Made by a program: the position numbers and the translations under genes
Notes under the pieces: generated by a model
Database searches by the model: none
The model's input: only the letters and a program-made list of their open reading frames with translations
Told to the model about the DNA's origin: nothing
Assembly (NCBI GenBank): GCA_964407265.1
Contig: CAYOUV010000009.1
Location: forward strand, 7,685 to 71,684
Direction of reading: 5' to 3'
Source: CAYOUV01 sp964407265
GTDB lineage: Bacteria; Chloroflexota; Anaerolineae; Anaerolineales; Villigracilaceae
DNA length: 64,000 nucleotides
Shown here: one piece after another, positions 40,423-49,300 of the stretch
How positions within the stretch are numbered: the first letter of the stretch is position 1
Layout of the letters: each line of letters starts with the position of its first letter

Positions 40423-41076
40423 ATGCGAAAACAGAGTTGGGTTTCCATCGTTCTCATTCTCGCCATCATTGTCGCAGCATACTTCATGGTTCAATCCGTG
40501 CGTGATAGCGCGCAACAGGCTGTAAACCCAATCCGGCAGGCTAATAATTCGCTGCAAACCCAGGTATCGAACCTGCTACACCCCACCCCGACCATTATCC
40601 CCGACCCATCCACCTACATCCACGAAGTGCGCGCCCTGGCCCGCCTGGAAACCATCCAATACAGCGTAGAGAAGGTCATTACTGCCGAAACCGGTCAGGA
40701 TATTTTCAAAGCGCTACTGGGCGACAGGCTGCTGCTGGTGGCACACGGCGTCGTCATTGGTGGGATCGACATGCAGAAGATGAATCCGCAGGATTTACAG
40801 CTTCAGGACGGCTCACTCTTCGTGCGCCTGCCCCAGGCTGAAATATTTATCGCGACCCTCGATAATCAAAAAACGTACGTGTACGATCGCCAGACAGGTA
40901 TCTTCCGCAGCCCGGACCAAAACCTGGAAACTCTCGCACGCCAGTCCGCTGAAAACGAAATTCGCAAAGCCGCCCTTGATGATGGCATTTTAGAGCAGGC
41001 GCAAACCAACGCTGAGATTTATCTGGAACGTTTCTTCCAGGCGTTGGGTTACCAACAAGTAACCTTCATCCATTAG
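40423..41076 (+). CDS. DUF4230 membrane-anchored protein
   Basis: The true start is the ATG at 40423 (MRKQSWVSIVLILAIIVAAY), which opens an N-terminal membrane anchor; a longer frame from 39991 is antisense to phnD and has no support. The soluble part shows the DUF4230 pattern: EVRALARLETIQYSVEKVIT, LLLVAHGVVIGGIDMQKMNP, LFVRLPQAEIFIATLDNQKT and ALDDGILEQAQTNAEIYLER. At 217 residues it matches the family. Function unknown; it probably sits outside the membrane. It diverges from phnD. Confidence 0.85.
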   Translation: MRKQSWVSIVLILAIIVAAYFMVQSVRDSAQQAVNPIRQANNSLQTQVSNLLHPTPTIIPDPSTYIHEVRALARLETIQYSVEKVITAETGQDIFKALLGDRLLLVAHGVVIGGIDMQKMNPQDLQLQDGSLFVRLPQAEIFIATLDNQKTYVYDRQTGIFRSPDQNLETLARQSAENEIRKAALDDGILEQAQTNAEIYLERFFQALGYQQVTFIH

Positions 41077-41083
41077 GCAAAAT

Positions 41084-41116
41084 AAACACCGCCTTTTCAA
41101 GAGGCGGTGTTTGCGT
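41084..41116. terminator. Bidirectional terminator
   Basis: AAACACCGCCT (41084-41094) pairs with AGGCGGTGTTT (41102-41112), followed by GCGTTT. It lies between the convergent DUF4230 and lipoate/octanoate transferase genes. Confidence 0.8.
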
Positions 41117-41932
41117 TTAAACCCGTTCCGTCCAGGAGGGGTGATCGTATTTTTGAAGGACCAACGCCTGCGCCCTTTCCATTTCAGCCGGCGATAATTC
41201 CCCCTGCTCAAATCGTAATCCGAGATGCGTTTCAAACGCGTGGATCAAGGCCTGCCCGGCGGTCTCCCATGGAATTTCCTGCCTCAAAACGGAGGCAACC
41301 GTCGTGGCTCGTTCCAACAGCCGCTGGGCTGCTTCGGCCCGGGCTGCTGCGTCGGGGAAGACCAATGCCTGCACGATGCGTGTCAGGTCACCGGTCAACG
41401 GCAGGGAGCCGTGCTGCAGCACCCCGTCCTTGCGACGGGCTTGCGCCGAGCCGATTAATTTCTTGCCATGCACGGTAATTTCGTACGCCGAGGGAACCTC
41501 AAAGCATACCGGCCCGCTTGCGTTAGATTGCATTCCGGGGACATGCGCTTGGATCTCTACCGGCAATCCCAGGGAACGTACAGCCTCGATCAGGCCTCTT
41601 GCCAGATGGTTGTAACTTTCCAGGACGCTCCCGGCCACATGTGGTTCATCCGCTGGGGCTGTGACCGAATAGGTCAATTCGTCGGTATGCAGGATCGCCC
41701 GTCCACCAGTGGGACGACGCACCACATCCCAGCCACGCTGGCCCAAACGATCGAGGTCCACATCGGCGTAGGGCTGGGCGTATCCGAGCGAGAGACAGGC
41801 CGGCTGCCAGGCATACAATCGCAGGGTAGGGAGCGATTCGCCGCGTCCGGCATGCTCGAGGATCGCTTCGTCGACGGCCATGTTCCAGGCACCGTTGGCG
41901 GGCGGGGTGATCAGTAGTCTCCAGCTATCCAT
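41117..41932 (-). CDS. Lipoate-protein ligase/octanoyltransferase family protein (LipM-like)
   Basis: This enzyme family transfers lipoate or octanoate to lipoyl domains. The lipoyl-binding segment reads VVRRPTGGRAILHTDELTYS. Further on it has VCFEVPSAYEITVHGKKLIG and SAQARRKDGVLQHGSL. The Cys in CFEVPSAYE occupies the place of the catalytic Cys of LipM-type octanoyl transferases, so I favour that over an ATP-dependent LplA. At 271 residues it has the usual length. It starts 27 bases after the DapA-like gene and is probably co-transcribed with it. Confidence 0.85.
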   Translation of the reverse strand: MDSWRLLITPPANGAWNMAVDEAILEHAGRGESLPTLRLYAWQPACLSLGYAQPYADVDLDRLGQRGWDVVRRPTGGRAILHTDELTYSVTAPADEPHVAGSVLESYNHLARGLIEAVRSLGLPVEIQAHVPGMQSNASGPVCFEVPSAYEITVHGKKLIGSAQARRKDGVLQHGSLPLTGDLTRIVQALVFPDAAARAEAAQRLLERATTVASVLRQEIPWETAGQALIHAFETHLGLRFEQGELSPAEMERAQALVLQKYDHPSWTERV

Positions 41933-41959
41933 GCTTTCTCCAAAATGGATGAGCGTACA

Positions 41960-42868
41960 CTAGACCAGGCCTTCCAGTTCCAATGCAGCCCGCGCCGAGA
42001 TCTCTGGGGGGGTATCCAGTAACGGTGGGCGGACCGGCCAGTGTGGCAGAGTGTGCAACTGGGACACCAAAGCCTTGAGGATAGGCGGGAAAGGCGCGTA
42101 ATTTTCCAGCACCTGTCGGGCCGCCGTAACCCGCTCCTGCACGCCAGCTTCATCATTCCCTGCCAGCTCAGCGTCCCAGATGGCCCGCAAATCAGGCGAG
42201 ATCAAATTGGCCGGAGCCGTGATACAGCCCTGGGCCTGGGATTCCAGCGCCAGTTGTAAGTACGAGTCCGTACCGTTGAAAACAACCAGCTCGCCGCCAA
42301 AACGCTCGCCCAAGGCACGCGCCAGGTCTGGATCGTGGGATGAATCCTTGATCCCGGCAAACTTAACCGGATGGACATCCTTGAGCCGCGTCAGCAAATC
42401 CAGTGAAAGGCCAACTCCCGACGTGCCGGGGATATGGTAGCCAAATAAATATTTTCCCTCCGGCACCGCGTGACGGATGACTTCGTCAAACCAGCGGAAC
42501 AGACCCTCGTCGCCAGCCTTGCGGAAGTAATACGGCGGCAGGACGACCACAGCATCATAGTCCAGCTCGAAGGCGGTTTGGGTCAGATCGATCGTTTCCT
42601 GCAGGCTGGGTGTGCCCGTCCCGGCCATCAGGTGAAAAGCGGGATAATCTTCGCGCACTTTGAGCGCTTCGTGCAGGAGAATTTCTCGCTCAAGCGGCGC
42701 AAAAGACGGACCTTCGCCCGTCGTCCCCAGGAGCAGGGCGCCGTGGCAGCCTCGGGAAGCCAGCAAGCCCAAGAATTCAGGAAGGGGCTCGAGGTCCAGG
42801 GAGAAATCGGGGTTGAGGGGAGTCAGGGCGGCGGCATAAACGCCGGCCAGCGGATGGGTCGCATTCAT
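41960..42868 (-). CDS. DapA/N-acetylneuraminate lyase-family class I aldolase
   Basis: This is a TIM-barrel aldolase of 302 residues. The pyruvate-binding GTTGEGPSFAPLEREILL near residue 45, the Tyr-containing FGYHIPGTSGVGLSLDLL, and the Schiff-base Lys in KFAGIKDSSHDPDLA are all present. True DapA has the motif YNxPxRTG with a catalytic Tyr/Arg pair; here YHIPGTSG lacks the Arg. So it is more likely one of the other sugar-acid or keto-acid lyases in the family than a lysine biosynthesis enzyme. It is upstream of the LipM-like gene. Confidence 0.85.
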   Translation of the reverse strand: MNATHPLAGVYAAALTPLNPDFSLDLEPLPEFLGLLASRGCHGALLLGTTGEGPSFAPLEREILLHEALKVREDYPAFHLMAGTGTPSLQETIDLTQTAFELDYDAVVVLPPYYFRKAGDEGLFRWFDEVIRHAVPEGKYLFGYHIPGTSGVGLSLDLLTRLKDVHPVKFAGIKDSSHDPDLARALGERFGGELVVFNGTDSYLQLALESQAQGCITAPANLISPDLRAIWDAELAGNDEAGVQERVTAARQVLENYAPFPPILKALVSQLHTLPHWPVRPPLLDTPPEISARAALELEGLV

Positions 42869-42882
42869 TGGAATCCTTCTTT

Positions 42883-43734
42883 TTATGTATCAGCTTCATC
42901 GAGAAAATGGCGAGCAGCCTGGTCAGGTGGCTGGAGCGGCTGTCCTTCTTTTTCGGCCAGGTAATGCTGGTGATCGAGCACCCACAGGTAAAGATCCCCC
43001 TCGGTCTTTCCTGGAAATTCCTTAAGGATTTCACTTTCACGGATGATTTTTACGATCGGCAGGTACACAGTATCGTACCAGTGCGCGACCGCTTCTTCTT
43101 CCGAGATATCCCGCTGCAAGTCGAGACCCATGAAGTAGCGATGAACCGCGATATGCTCGAGCATACGGTGAAAGCCATCCGGAATGGTTAACTTGACCTT
43201 GGCCTGCGGACGGATGCGGTCGAGACCGGCACGCTCGAGGAAATCAACCTTTTCTCCCAGAATTTGCAAGTCATCCGGGTTCAGGTCAGGCGTAATGTTG
43301 ACCTTGGTATAACACTCGCGGATTTCCGCATCGATAAATTCCTGCCCCTTTTCTCGTGCAACCGAGACACGATGATGCCCATCCACCACAAAATAGACCT
43401 GTCCCACCTGGTAAAGCACCACCGGCGGCAGACTGACATCCTCGTAGAAAGCCCGGTCGATGCGCTGCCAGCGCGAGGAGGTTTCATCCTGTTTGGGCAG
43501 AAAGGCGCGGTCAAACTGGCGGTACCGATTCAAGCTGCCTACGATCTGGTCCACACGCACGGTTTGTACGCCGCGATAGATCGGGCCTCCAATGCGTAGT
43601 TTCTCTTTAACATCGTCATAAGAAAGCAATTGATTGGGTCGCCCCGAGAGTACGGAACGGACATCGTTCAAAAAGGATTTGAAACGCGCCTTATTGAAAT
43701 CGGATGCAACCCGCGAGGAAAGCTCGTCACTCAT
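42883..43734 (-). CDS. ParB/Srx-fold protein of unknown function
   Basis: I chose the ATG at 43734, which has GAGGAC five bases upstream; a TTG at 43746 is an alternative. The protein reads QTVRVDQIVGSLNRYRQFDR near residue 60 and then VYFVVDGHHRVSVAREKGQE, the DGHHR signature of ParB/sulfiredoxin-like domains. The rest (about 150 residues) is acidic and helical, with HIAVHRYFMGLDLQRDISEE. There is no helix-turn-helix as in chromosomal ParB. The last eight bases of the metallophosphoesterase gene overlap its start, so the two are translationally coupled. Confidence 0.65.
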   Translation of the reverse strand: MSDELSSRVASDFNKARFKSFLNDVRSVLSGRPNQLLSYDDVKEKLRIGGPIYRGVQTVRVDQIVGSLNRYRQFDRAFLPKQDETSSRWQRIDRAFYEDVSLPPVVLYQVGQVYFVVDGHHRVSVAREKGQEFIDAEIRECYTKVNITPDLNPDDLQILGEKVDFLERAGLDRIRPQAKVKLTIPDGFHRMLEHIAVHRYFMGLDLQRDISEEEAVAHWYDTVYLPIVKIIRESEILKEFPGKTEGDLYLWVLDHQHYLAEKEGQPLQPPDQAARHFLDEADT

Positions 43735-44356
43735 TTTTGTCCTCAATTAATCGATAAGGAAAGACATTGATCACCTGAGTACTGCCGATGCTGGTGGAAG
43801 AAGGCTTGAGATTGCGACGGAAGAAATGCGTATGCCCATGCAGATGATAGCGTGGTTTGGCCCAGTTGATAAGCCAGTTCAAGGCGCGGAATCCTTGATG
43901 TGCCTGGCTATTCTCATCATGAATGCCGTAGGGCGGTGAATGGGTCACTAAAACATCAAGGGCGCGACCGTATTTCCAGCGGTTACGAATCAGCCTGGGG
44001 ATAAGACGAAACATCCGCCAGTACATCTCATTTTGCGTATATTGATTGACGCCATCGGGCCGATAACGAATGCTTCCGCCCAAACCAGCCAGGATCAGAT
44101 CCTTGGCACAGATTACCTCCCGGTCGATATTTATTCCACCTTCAGCACGCGTAGCGGCATGGTCCCAAATAAATTCGGGGTCATGGTTTCCGGGTACGTA
44201 AAACATCGGCACATTCAAGATCGTTACCAGATATTCCAGATAGGTGTAAGGCAGGTCGCCACAACCCAAAATCATATCAACATCATTGAAATATCCACTA
44301 CTGGCAAGCGTGTAGATGCGCTCCACTACCTGGTCACTGACAGCCAAAATTTTCAT
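43727..44356 (-). CDS. Metallophosphoesterase
   Basis: The calcineurin-type phosphoesterase starts MKILAVSDQVVERIY at 44356; an ATG at 44386 adds ten residues and cannot be excluded. It has the metal-ligand motifs ILGCGDLPYTYLEYL (D), MFYVPGNHDPEF (GNHD/E), LVTHSPPYGIHD and YHLHGHTHFFRRN (the final His pair). The first motif usually reads D-x-H; here it is SDQVV, so one ligand is replaced by Gln, as in some family branches. It is coupled to the ParB-like gene and may act on a nucleotide or protein phosphate. Confidence 0.85.
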   Translation of the reverse strand: MKILAVSDQVVERIYTLASSGYFNDVDMILGCGDLPYTYLEYLVTILNVPMFYVPGNHDPEFIWDHAATRAEGGINIDREVICAKDLILAGLGGSIRYRPDGVNQYTQNEMYWRMFRLIPRLIRNRWKYGRALDVLVTHSPPYGIHDENSQAHQGFRALNWLINWAKPRYHLHGHTHFFRRNLKPSSTSIGSTQVINVFPYRLIEDKNE

Positions 44357-44438
44357 ATCCACACCATTTTGCCGTAGAAAAGACATCTAGGCAAGGTTGA
44401 GAAAACCTTACTAACCGTCAACAAATCTATTTAGGCGG

Positions 44439-44467
44439 TTGCAAGTCCGGGAAGTGCATACTATAAT
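44439..44467 (+). promoter_or_regulatory. Promoter of the kinase/phosphatase/FHA operon
   Basis: TTGCAA (44439-44444) and TATAAT (44462-44467) are exactly 17 bases apart. The expected transcript starts near 44474, about 20 bases before the first start codon. Confidence 0.65.
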
Positions 44468-44493
44468 CTGTAATACGCGTTAATTAAAGGAGA

Positions 44494-46389
44494 ATGATTC
44501 TGGAAACGCAAAATGTCGACGAGCCACTAGACTCAGAAGAAGAAACCTCGACTGCCCGTCGCCAATTAAGGGCCGGTACAACATTGGCGAATCGCTACCA
44601 CATCCAGGAAGTTATCGGGGTGGGTGGGATGGGTTCCGTGTATCGTGCCCGGGATCTGCATTTTCCCAATGTGGTTAAATTAGTGGCAGTTAAGGAAATG
44701 ATCAACCTGGCTCCCGACCCCCTGGTGCGGAGGACCATTGTCCAAAACTTCGAACGAGAAGCTAACATCCTGGCTACCCTCAATCACCGTTCGATTCCGC
44801 GTATCTATGATTATTTTTCAGAAGAAGATAAATCCTATCTGGTGTTAGAGTTCATTAACGGGAAGGATCTTGAAGCCATAATCGCTGAAGCCGAAGGCTT
44901 TCTGCCCGAGGACGAAGTGCTGGCTTGGGCGATCGAGCTGTGTGATGTGCTTCACTTTTTGCACACACACAAACCCGATCCGATCATCTTCCGCGATATG
45001 AAACCCTCCAACGCGATGATCAATCAATACGGCAATGTCGTTCTGGTGGATTTTGGGATTGCCAAGCCATTTCAAGTGGGTCAAAAGGGGACAATGATTG
45101 GCACAGAAGGCTACTCCCCACCCGAACAATACCGGGGTGAAGCGACACCGTTGGCCGATATTTACGCATTGGGGGCTACTTTGCATCATGCCTTGACCAA
45201 GCGCGACCCGCGCCTTGAACCACCCTTCTCCTTTGCTGAACGACCGCTCCGCAAGATAAATCCAGATATATCTGGTGAATTTGAAGCAGCAATTAATACT
45301 GCCCTGCAATACAACCCAGAGGATCGCTATGCCAGTGCCCTGGAAATGAAGGAAGCACTACTGGCGGTCGCCCGTAAGACCGGAGCCCTCTCGCGTTTAC
45401 CGACCCATACCACCGCGGCCATGCAGTCCAATGCCATAAAGCCGATCTGGGCCTTTCAATGCGAGGATGAAATTCGCGGAACACCTGCCATTCACGATGG
45501 CAACCTCTTCATTGGTTCCTACGACAATAACCTTTACGCCTTGGATGCATCCAACGGTGAATTCAAGTGGAAGTACGCCACCGATGGCGGAATTGTTTCA
45601 AGACCCTTGGTCTACGATAACAATGTCTATTTTGGCTCAGAGGACAACCGGCTACATGTTGTCAGTGCTCGCTCAGGCAAAGTAACCTGGACCTATTACA
45701 CCAAGGGACGGATCCGCTCCTCTCCGCGCCTGGCAGAAGGCCATGTTTTCATTGGCTCAGATGATAACTACCTGCACGCTGTCAACATCACAAGCGGCAG
45801 GGCTGCCTGGATATTCGAAGCCAGCAGTTCCATCCGCTCAACGCCCTTTGTGGCTCAAGATCTGGTCTACACCGGATGCGAAAGCGGCGATTTCTACTGC
45901 ATTGGATTTCAAGGTGAATTAAAGTGGCGCTTCCAGGCCAAGCGGGCAGTGACATCCTCCCCCTGGGTTGCTGATAACGTGGTGTATTTTACATCGCTCG
46001 ACAGCACATTTTACGCATTGGATGCACAGACGGGCTGGGTAATCTGGCGCGCCCGTCTTGGCAAAGGCTCGATCTCCTCGCCGGCCCTGGTTGACAATTT
46101 ACTCTTCGTTGGCGCAGCGGACGGAAACATTTACGCCATTGAAGCCCATACTTCCAAAGAAATATGGCGTTTCCGTACAGAACATCAGGTCAGCAGCTCG
46201 CCAGTAATTTACCGAGATTCGCTTTACTGCGGCTCAGTGGATGGATTCCTGTATTGTTTGGAATATACAACCGGTCGTTTACGCTGGAAGTTCGCCACTG
46301 AGGGACCTATCACTGGTTCACCACTGGTGTTTGATGATATCGTTTATATTGGCTCAACCGACCATCATATCTACGCGCTGCTAGCTTGA
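44494..46389 (+). CDS. Ser/Thr protein kinase with C-terminal PQQ-type beta-propeller
   Basis: Residues 30-290 are a Hanks-type kinase: P-loop IGVGGMGSVYRARD, VAVKEM (ATP-binding Lys), FRDMKPSNAM (catalytic Asp), VLVDFGIAKP (DFG), IGTEGYSPPEQYRG and DIYALGATLHHAL. The remaining 310 residues hold seven or eight PQQ-like blades, with repeats such as GSYDNNLYALDASNGEFKWK. No membrane helix separates the two halves, so the propeller is cytoplasmic, unlike the usual extracellular sensor layout. GGAG ends one base before the ATG at 44494; a CTG at 44500, seven bases from GGAG, is a possible start. First gene of a six-gene operon. Confidence 0.9.
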   Translation: MILETQNVDEPLDSEEETSTARRQLRAGTTLANRYHIQEVIGVGGMGSVYRARDLHFPNVVKLVAVKEMINLAPDPLVRRTIVQNFEREANILATLNHRSIPRIYDYFSEEDKSYLVLEFINGKDLEAIIAEAEGFLPEDEVLAWAIELCDVLHFLHTHKPDPIIFRDMKPSNAMINQYGNVVLVDFGIAKPFQVGQKGTMIGTEGYSPPEQYRGEATPLADIYALGATLHHALTKRDPRLEPPFSFAERPLRKINPDISGEFEAAINTALQYNPEDRYASALEMKEALLAVARKTGALSRLPTHTTAAMQSNAIKPIWAFQCEDEIRGTPAIHDGNLFIGSYDNNLYALDASNGEFKWKYATDGGIVSRPLVYDNNVYFGSEDNRLHVVSARSGKVTWTYYTKGRIRSSPRLAEGHVFIGSDDNYLHAVNITSGRAAWIFEASSSIRSTPFVAQDLVYTGCESGDFYCIGFQGELKWRFQAKRAVTSSPWVADNVVYFTSLDSTFYALDAQTGWVIWRARLGKGSISSPALVDNLLFVGAADGNIYAIEAHTSKEIWRFRTEHQVSSSPVIYRDSLYCGSVDGFLYCLEYTTGRLRWKFATEGPITGSPLVFDDIVYIGSTDHHIYALLA

Positions 46390-46405
46390 ACCAGAGGAGT
46401 TTTCT

Positions 46406-47302
46406 GTGATCAAATTTTTCAAAAAATTGTTCGCCAGGCCTGAGACTCAACCAGACAATGTTACGACGGCACCGCTCTCAGAGCAACAAATCGAATCGAT
46501 CGTCCAGACTCAAGGCCCGCTGTATGACTTGCAACAACTCAATGCCGGCGCCGGACAATCCACAGGCAAGCAGCGTGAATTAAACGAGGACAGTTTACTT
46601 TCCATTACGACAACACTGGCCGGCAATTCCGGTAACCTGCCATTTGGCTTATACATTATTGCTGACGGGATGGGCGGCCATCAATACGGGGAAGTTGCCA
46701 GCAATGCAGCGATTCGTACAATGGGCGGACTGATTTTAGGGAAATTTCACCCTTATATGTTCGACCTGCCCACAAAAGTGATGGATGAATCAATCCAGGA
46801 AATCATGCTGGCTGGGGTAAAGGATGCTCAGAACATCGTCCAGCACGAGGCACCGGGCAGTGGCACAACGCTGACGGCTGCTCTGGTGTTAGGCCGTCAA
46901 GTAACGATCGCGCACGTTGGAGACAGCCGCGTTTACGTCGTTCGTCCAGATGGACGCGTCGAACCGATCACGCGCGACCACTCCCTGGTGAGACGCCTGG
47001 AAGAACTGGGGCAGATCACGTCAGAAGAAGCAGCCGTCCACCCACAACGTAACGTCCTTTACCGTGCTATTGGCCAAGGTGATGCGCTCGAGCCTGATAT
47101 CTTCACAGTCCCCTTTCCTCAGTCTGGCTATTTGATGCTATGCAGTGATGGATTGTGGGGGGTAATTACCGAAGATGACATTTCTAAAGCTGTCCTACAA
47201 GCGCCATCCTTACATCGTGCTTGCCAAAACCTTGTAACGGCTGCCAACACTGCTGGCGGTCCGGATAATATCAGTGTAATCCTGGTACAAATGCTCGGAT
47301 AG
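46406..47302 (+). CDS. PP2C-family Ser/Thr protein phosphatase
   Basis: The 298-residue protein has the metal-dependent phosphatase motifs: GKQRELNEDSLLSI (Asp), YIIADGMGGHQYGEVASNAA, SGTTLTAALVLGRQVTIAHV with GDSRVYVVRPDG, MLCSDGLWGVITEDDI, and GGPDNISVILVQ. A polar stretch of about 50 residues with FFKKLFARPETQ precedes the domain. It should reverse the phosphorylations made by the kinase encoded 16 bases upstream. GAGGAG precedes the ATG within a few bases. Confidence 0.93.
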   Translation: MIKFFKKLFARPETQPDNVTTAPLSEQQIESIVQTQGPLYDLQQLNAGAGQSTGKQRELNEDSLLSITTTLAGNSGNLPFGLYIIADGMGGHQYGEVASNAAIRTMGGLILGKFHPYMFDLPTKVMDESIQEIMLAGVKDAQNIVQHEAPGSGTTLTAALVLGRQVTIAHVGDSRVYVVRPDGRVEPITRDHSLVRRLEELGQITSEEAAVHPQRNVLYRAIGQGDALEPDIFTVPFPQSGYLMLCSDGLWGVITEDDISKAVLQAPSLHRACQNLVTAANTAGGPDNISVILVQMLG

Positions 47303-47303
47303 T

Positions 47304-48779
47304 ATGTCTCAAAAACCGGATTATTACGCCCTGTTGGGCATCTTTCGCGACGCGACCGAGGGAGAAATCAAACGCGCTTATTTCAAAGCCGCGCAGCGAC
47401 TGCATCCCGATAAAAACAAGGCGCCCGGTGAAACCGAATTCTTCCTTGCTATTCAGCAGGGCTATGAAATACTCTCTGATCCGGAAAAACGCGCGGAATA
47501 TGATGCCGAATTGTCCCCGGAAGAGTCGCTGGCTTCACCAATTGCGGAGCGGATATTTTACAGTCGTCAGAGCCTGGTACATTTAAAAGAACCGCAACTC
47601 CTTTACACATTACTGGAATGGAAACCGCGCCAAACTGAAGGGAAAATACCTGCACCACCGCTTAACATATGCATCATAATTGACCGCTCGACATCCATGC
47701 AGGGACAAAAAATGGATATGGTCAAGGCTGCGACGACCCAATTGATGCGCAGTCTGCGCCCGGATGACATCTTTGGCGTCGTCACATTCAGTGATCGGGC
47801 CGAGGTTGTTATCCCGGCTTCCTATCAAGCAAATCGCAATCAATTAGAATCCCGCATCCAAATGATTCAGCCGTCTGGGGGTACGGAAATGTTCCCAGGG
47901 CTGGAGGCGGGCGTGAACGAAATACGAAGCAGCCTGGAAACTGGGCGCGTCAACCAGATCATTCTTCTCACCGACGGTCATACTTACGGTGACGAGCAGG
48001 ACTGCTTATCCCTGGCAAAAGAGATTGGCAATCGTGGAATTAACATCAGCGCTTTCGGCATTGGCAAGGATTGGAACGACTCCTTCCTCGACTCACTCGC
48101 CAACTTGACTGGTGGAACCGCCATGTACGTGGCCGACCCACAGGACATCCAAAAAATGCTGACTGAAAAGTTCAAAGCTTTAGTCAATGTATATGCAGAC
48201 GAGGCTGTTCTGGAATACAATATTCCGCCAGGCGTGGATTTGACCTATGCCTTCCGCATGCTGCCCGAAACATCCCCTCTGACGGGAGAAGGTCCAATGC
48301 ACTTAGGTCCGATTTTGCAAGATATCCGTTTGAGCGTATTACTGGAATTTCGAATCCAGCCATCAGCCGTTACAAGTGATAGCGTTAAGCTGTTCGAAGG
48401 GCTTATGAATGTAGTCATCCCATCACGGCCAACTCCCATTCCGCCGTTGCGGATCCGTATTTCACGCCCCGTGACTGACGAACCCATTGCCGAACCGCCG
48501 TCTAGCGACATTTTACACGCCCTGTCGCGTATGAACCTGTACCGCATGCAGGAAATGGCCCAACAAGAAGTGGATTCGGGAAAATATGCTGAAGCCTCCC
48601 GACGTCTACAACATCTCGCTACACATCTGTTAGAATCAGGTGAACGTGGCCTGGCCCGTACTGTGTTACTCGAAGCTGAAAACATAATACGAAAACAGTC
48701 CCTCTCTGCAGATGGTCGCAAGGAAATCAAATACGGAACACGCGCCCTCTTATTATCAGGGGAGGAGGAGTTAATATGA
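47304..48779 (+). CDS. DnaJ-domain protein fused to a von Willebrand factor A domain
   Basis: Residues 5-70 form a J domain (DYYALLGIFRDATEGEIKRA, with the HPD triad in RLHPDKNKAP). Residues 115-300 form a VWA domain with an intact MIDAS: IIIDRSTSMQGQKMDMVK (DxSxS), a Thr in GGTEMF, and LLTDGHTYGDE (Asp). After a linker with the beta-rich SVLLEFRIQPSAVTSDSVKL the last 100 residues are helical (NLYRMQEMAQQEVDSGKYAE). J domains recruit Hsp70; VWA domains bind proteins through metal. So this may present a client to DnaK within the signalling operon. It starts one base after the phosphatase stop. Confidence 0.88.
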   Translation: MSQKPDYYALLGIFRDATEGEIKRAYFKAAQRLHPDKNKAPGETEFFLAIQQGYEILSDPEKRAEYDAELSPEESLASPIAERIFYSRQSLVHLKEPQLLYTLLEWKPRQTEGKIPAPPLNICIIIDRSTSMQGQKMDMVKAATTQLMRSLRPDDIFGVVTFSDRAEVVIPASYQANRNQLESRIQMIQPSGGTEMFPGLEAGVNEIRSSLETGRVNQIILLTDGHTYGDEQDCLSLAKEIGNRGINISAFGIGKDWNDSFLDSLANLTGGTAMYVADPQDIQKMLTEKFKALVNVYADEAVLEYNIPPGVDLTYAFRMLPETSPLTGEGPMHLGPILQDIRLSVLLEFRIQPSAVTSDSVKLFEGLMNVVIPSRPTPIPPLRIRISRPVTDEPIAEPPSSDILHALSRMNLYRMQEMAQQEVDSGKYAEASRRLQHLATHLLESGERGLARTVLLEAENIIRKQSLSADGRKEIKYGTRALLLSGEEELI

Positions 48780-49285
48780 TTTTATGCCCAAATTGCCAGC
48801 ATCAGGAAACCACTGGTGCAATCTTTTGCAGCAAGTGTGGGGCACCGCTGGTATCGGATGAAATTGTCACACACAACATCGCGACTGAGGACTTGGATCT
48901 ACCAATCAACTCCCCAATCATCGCTCATGAAGTGGATGAAACCCACGCCAGTAGTTGGATTTCTCTGCAAATCCTAGATAGCGGTCAAATCTTACCTTTG
49001 GCTGACCGGAAAGAATTCACCCTGGGGCGAGTCAGTGAAGGACAACCGATCATGCCAGACGTAGACCTGACCCCCTACAAGGCGTATGAAAATGGTGTCT
49101 CCCGCTTGCATGTGGTAATCAAGCAAATGGATAAAGGCATTGCCATTATGGATTTAGGCTCTTCCAATGGCACATTCATCAACGGTGCACGCGTCCGTGC
49201 AAACGAAGACCACCTTTTATCTCATGGGGACGTAATTTCCCTCGGAAAACTAAAAATCCAGGTGCTCCTGAGGACAAAGGATTAA
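48776..49285 (+). CDS. Zinc-ribbon FHA-domain protein
   Basis: The N-terminus has a two-knuckle zinc ribbon, CPNCQHQETTGAIFCSKCGA. Residues 70-165 form an FHA domain: FTLGRVSEGQPIMPDVDLTP, the Ser/Arg/His phosphothreonine-binding strand GVSRLHVVIKQM, and DLGSSNGTFINGARVRANED. FHA domains bind phosphothreonine, so this protein is a natural reader or substrate of the kinase in the same operon. It overlaps the preceding gene by four bases (ATGA). Confidence 0.9.
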   Translation: MILCPNCQHQETTGAIFCSKCGAPLVSDEIVTHNIATEDLDLPINSPIIAHEVDETHASSWISLQILDSGQILPLADRKEFTLGRVSEGQPIMPDVDLTPYKAYENGVSRLHVVIKQMDKGIAIMDLGSSNGTFINGARVRANEDHLLSHGDVISLGKLKIQVLLRTKD

Positions 49286-49300
49286 AGAAGGAATTAACCT

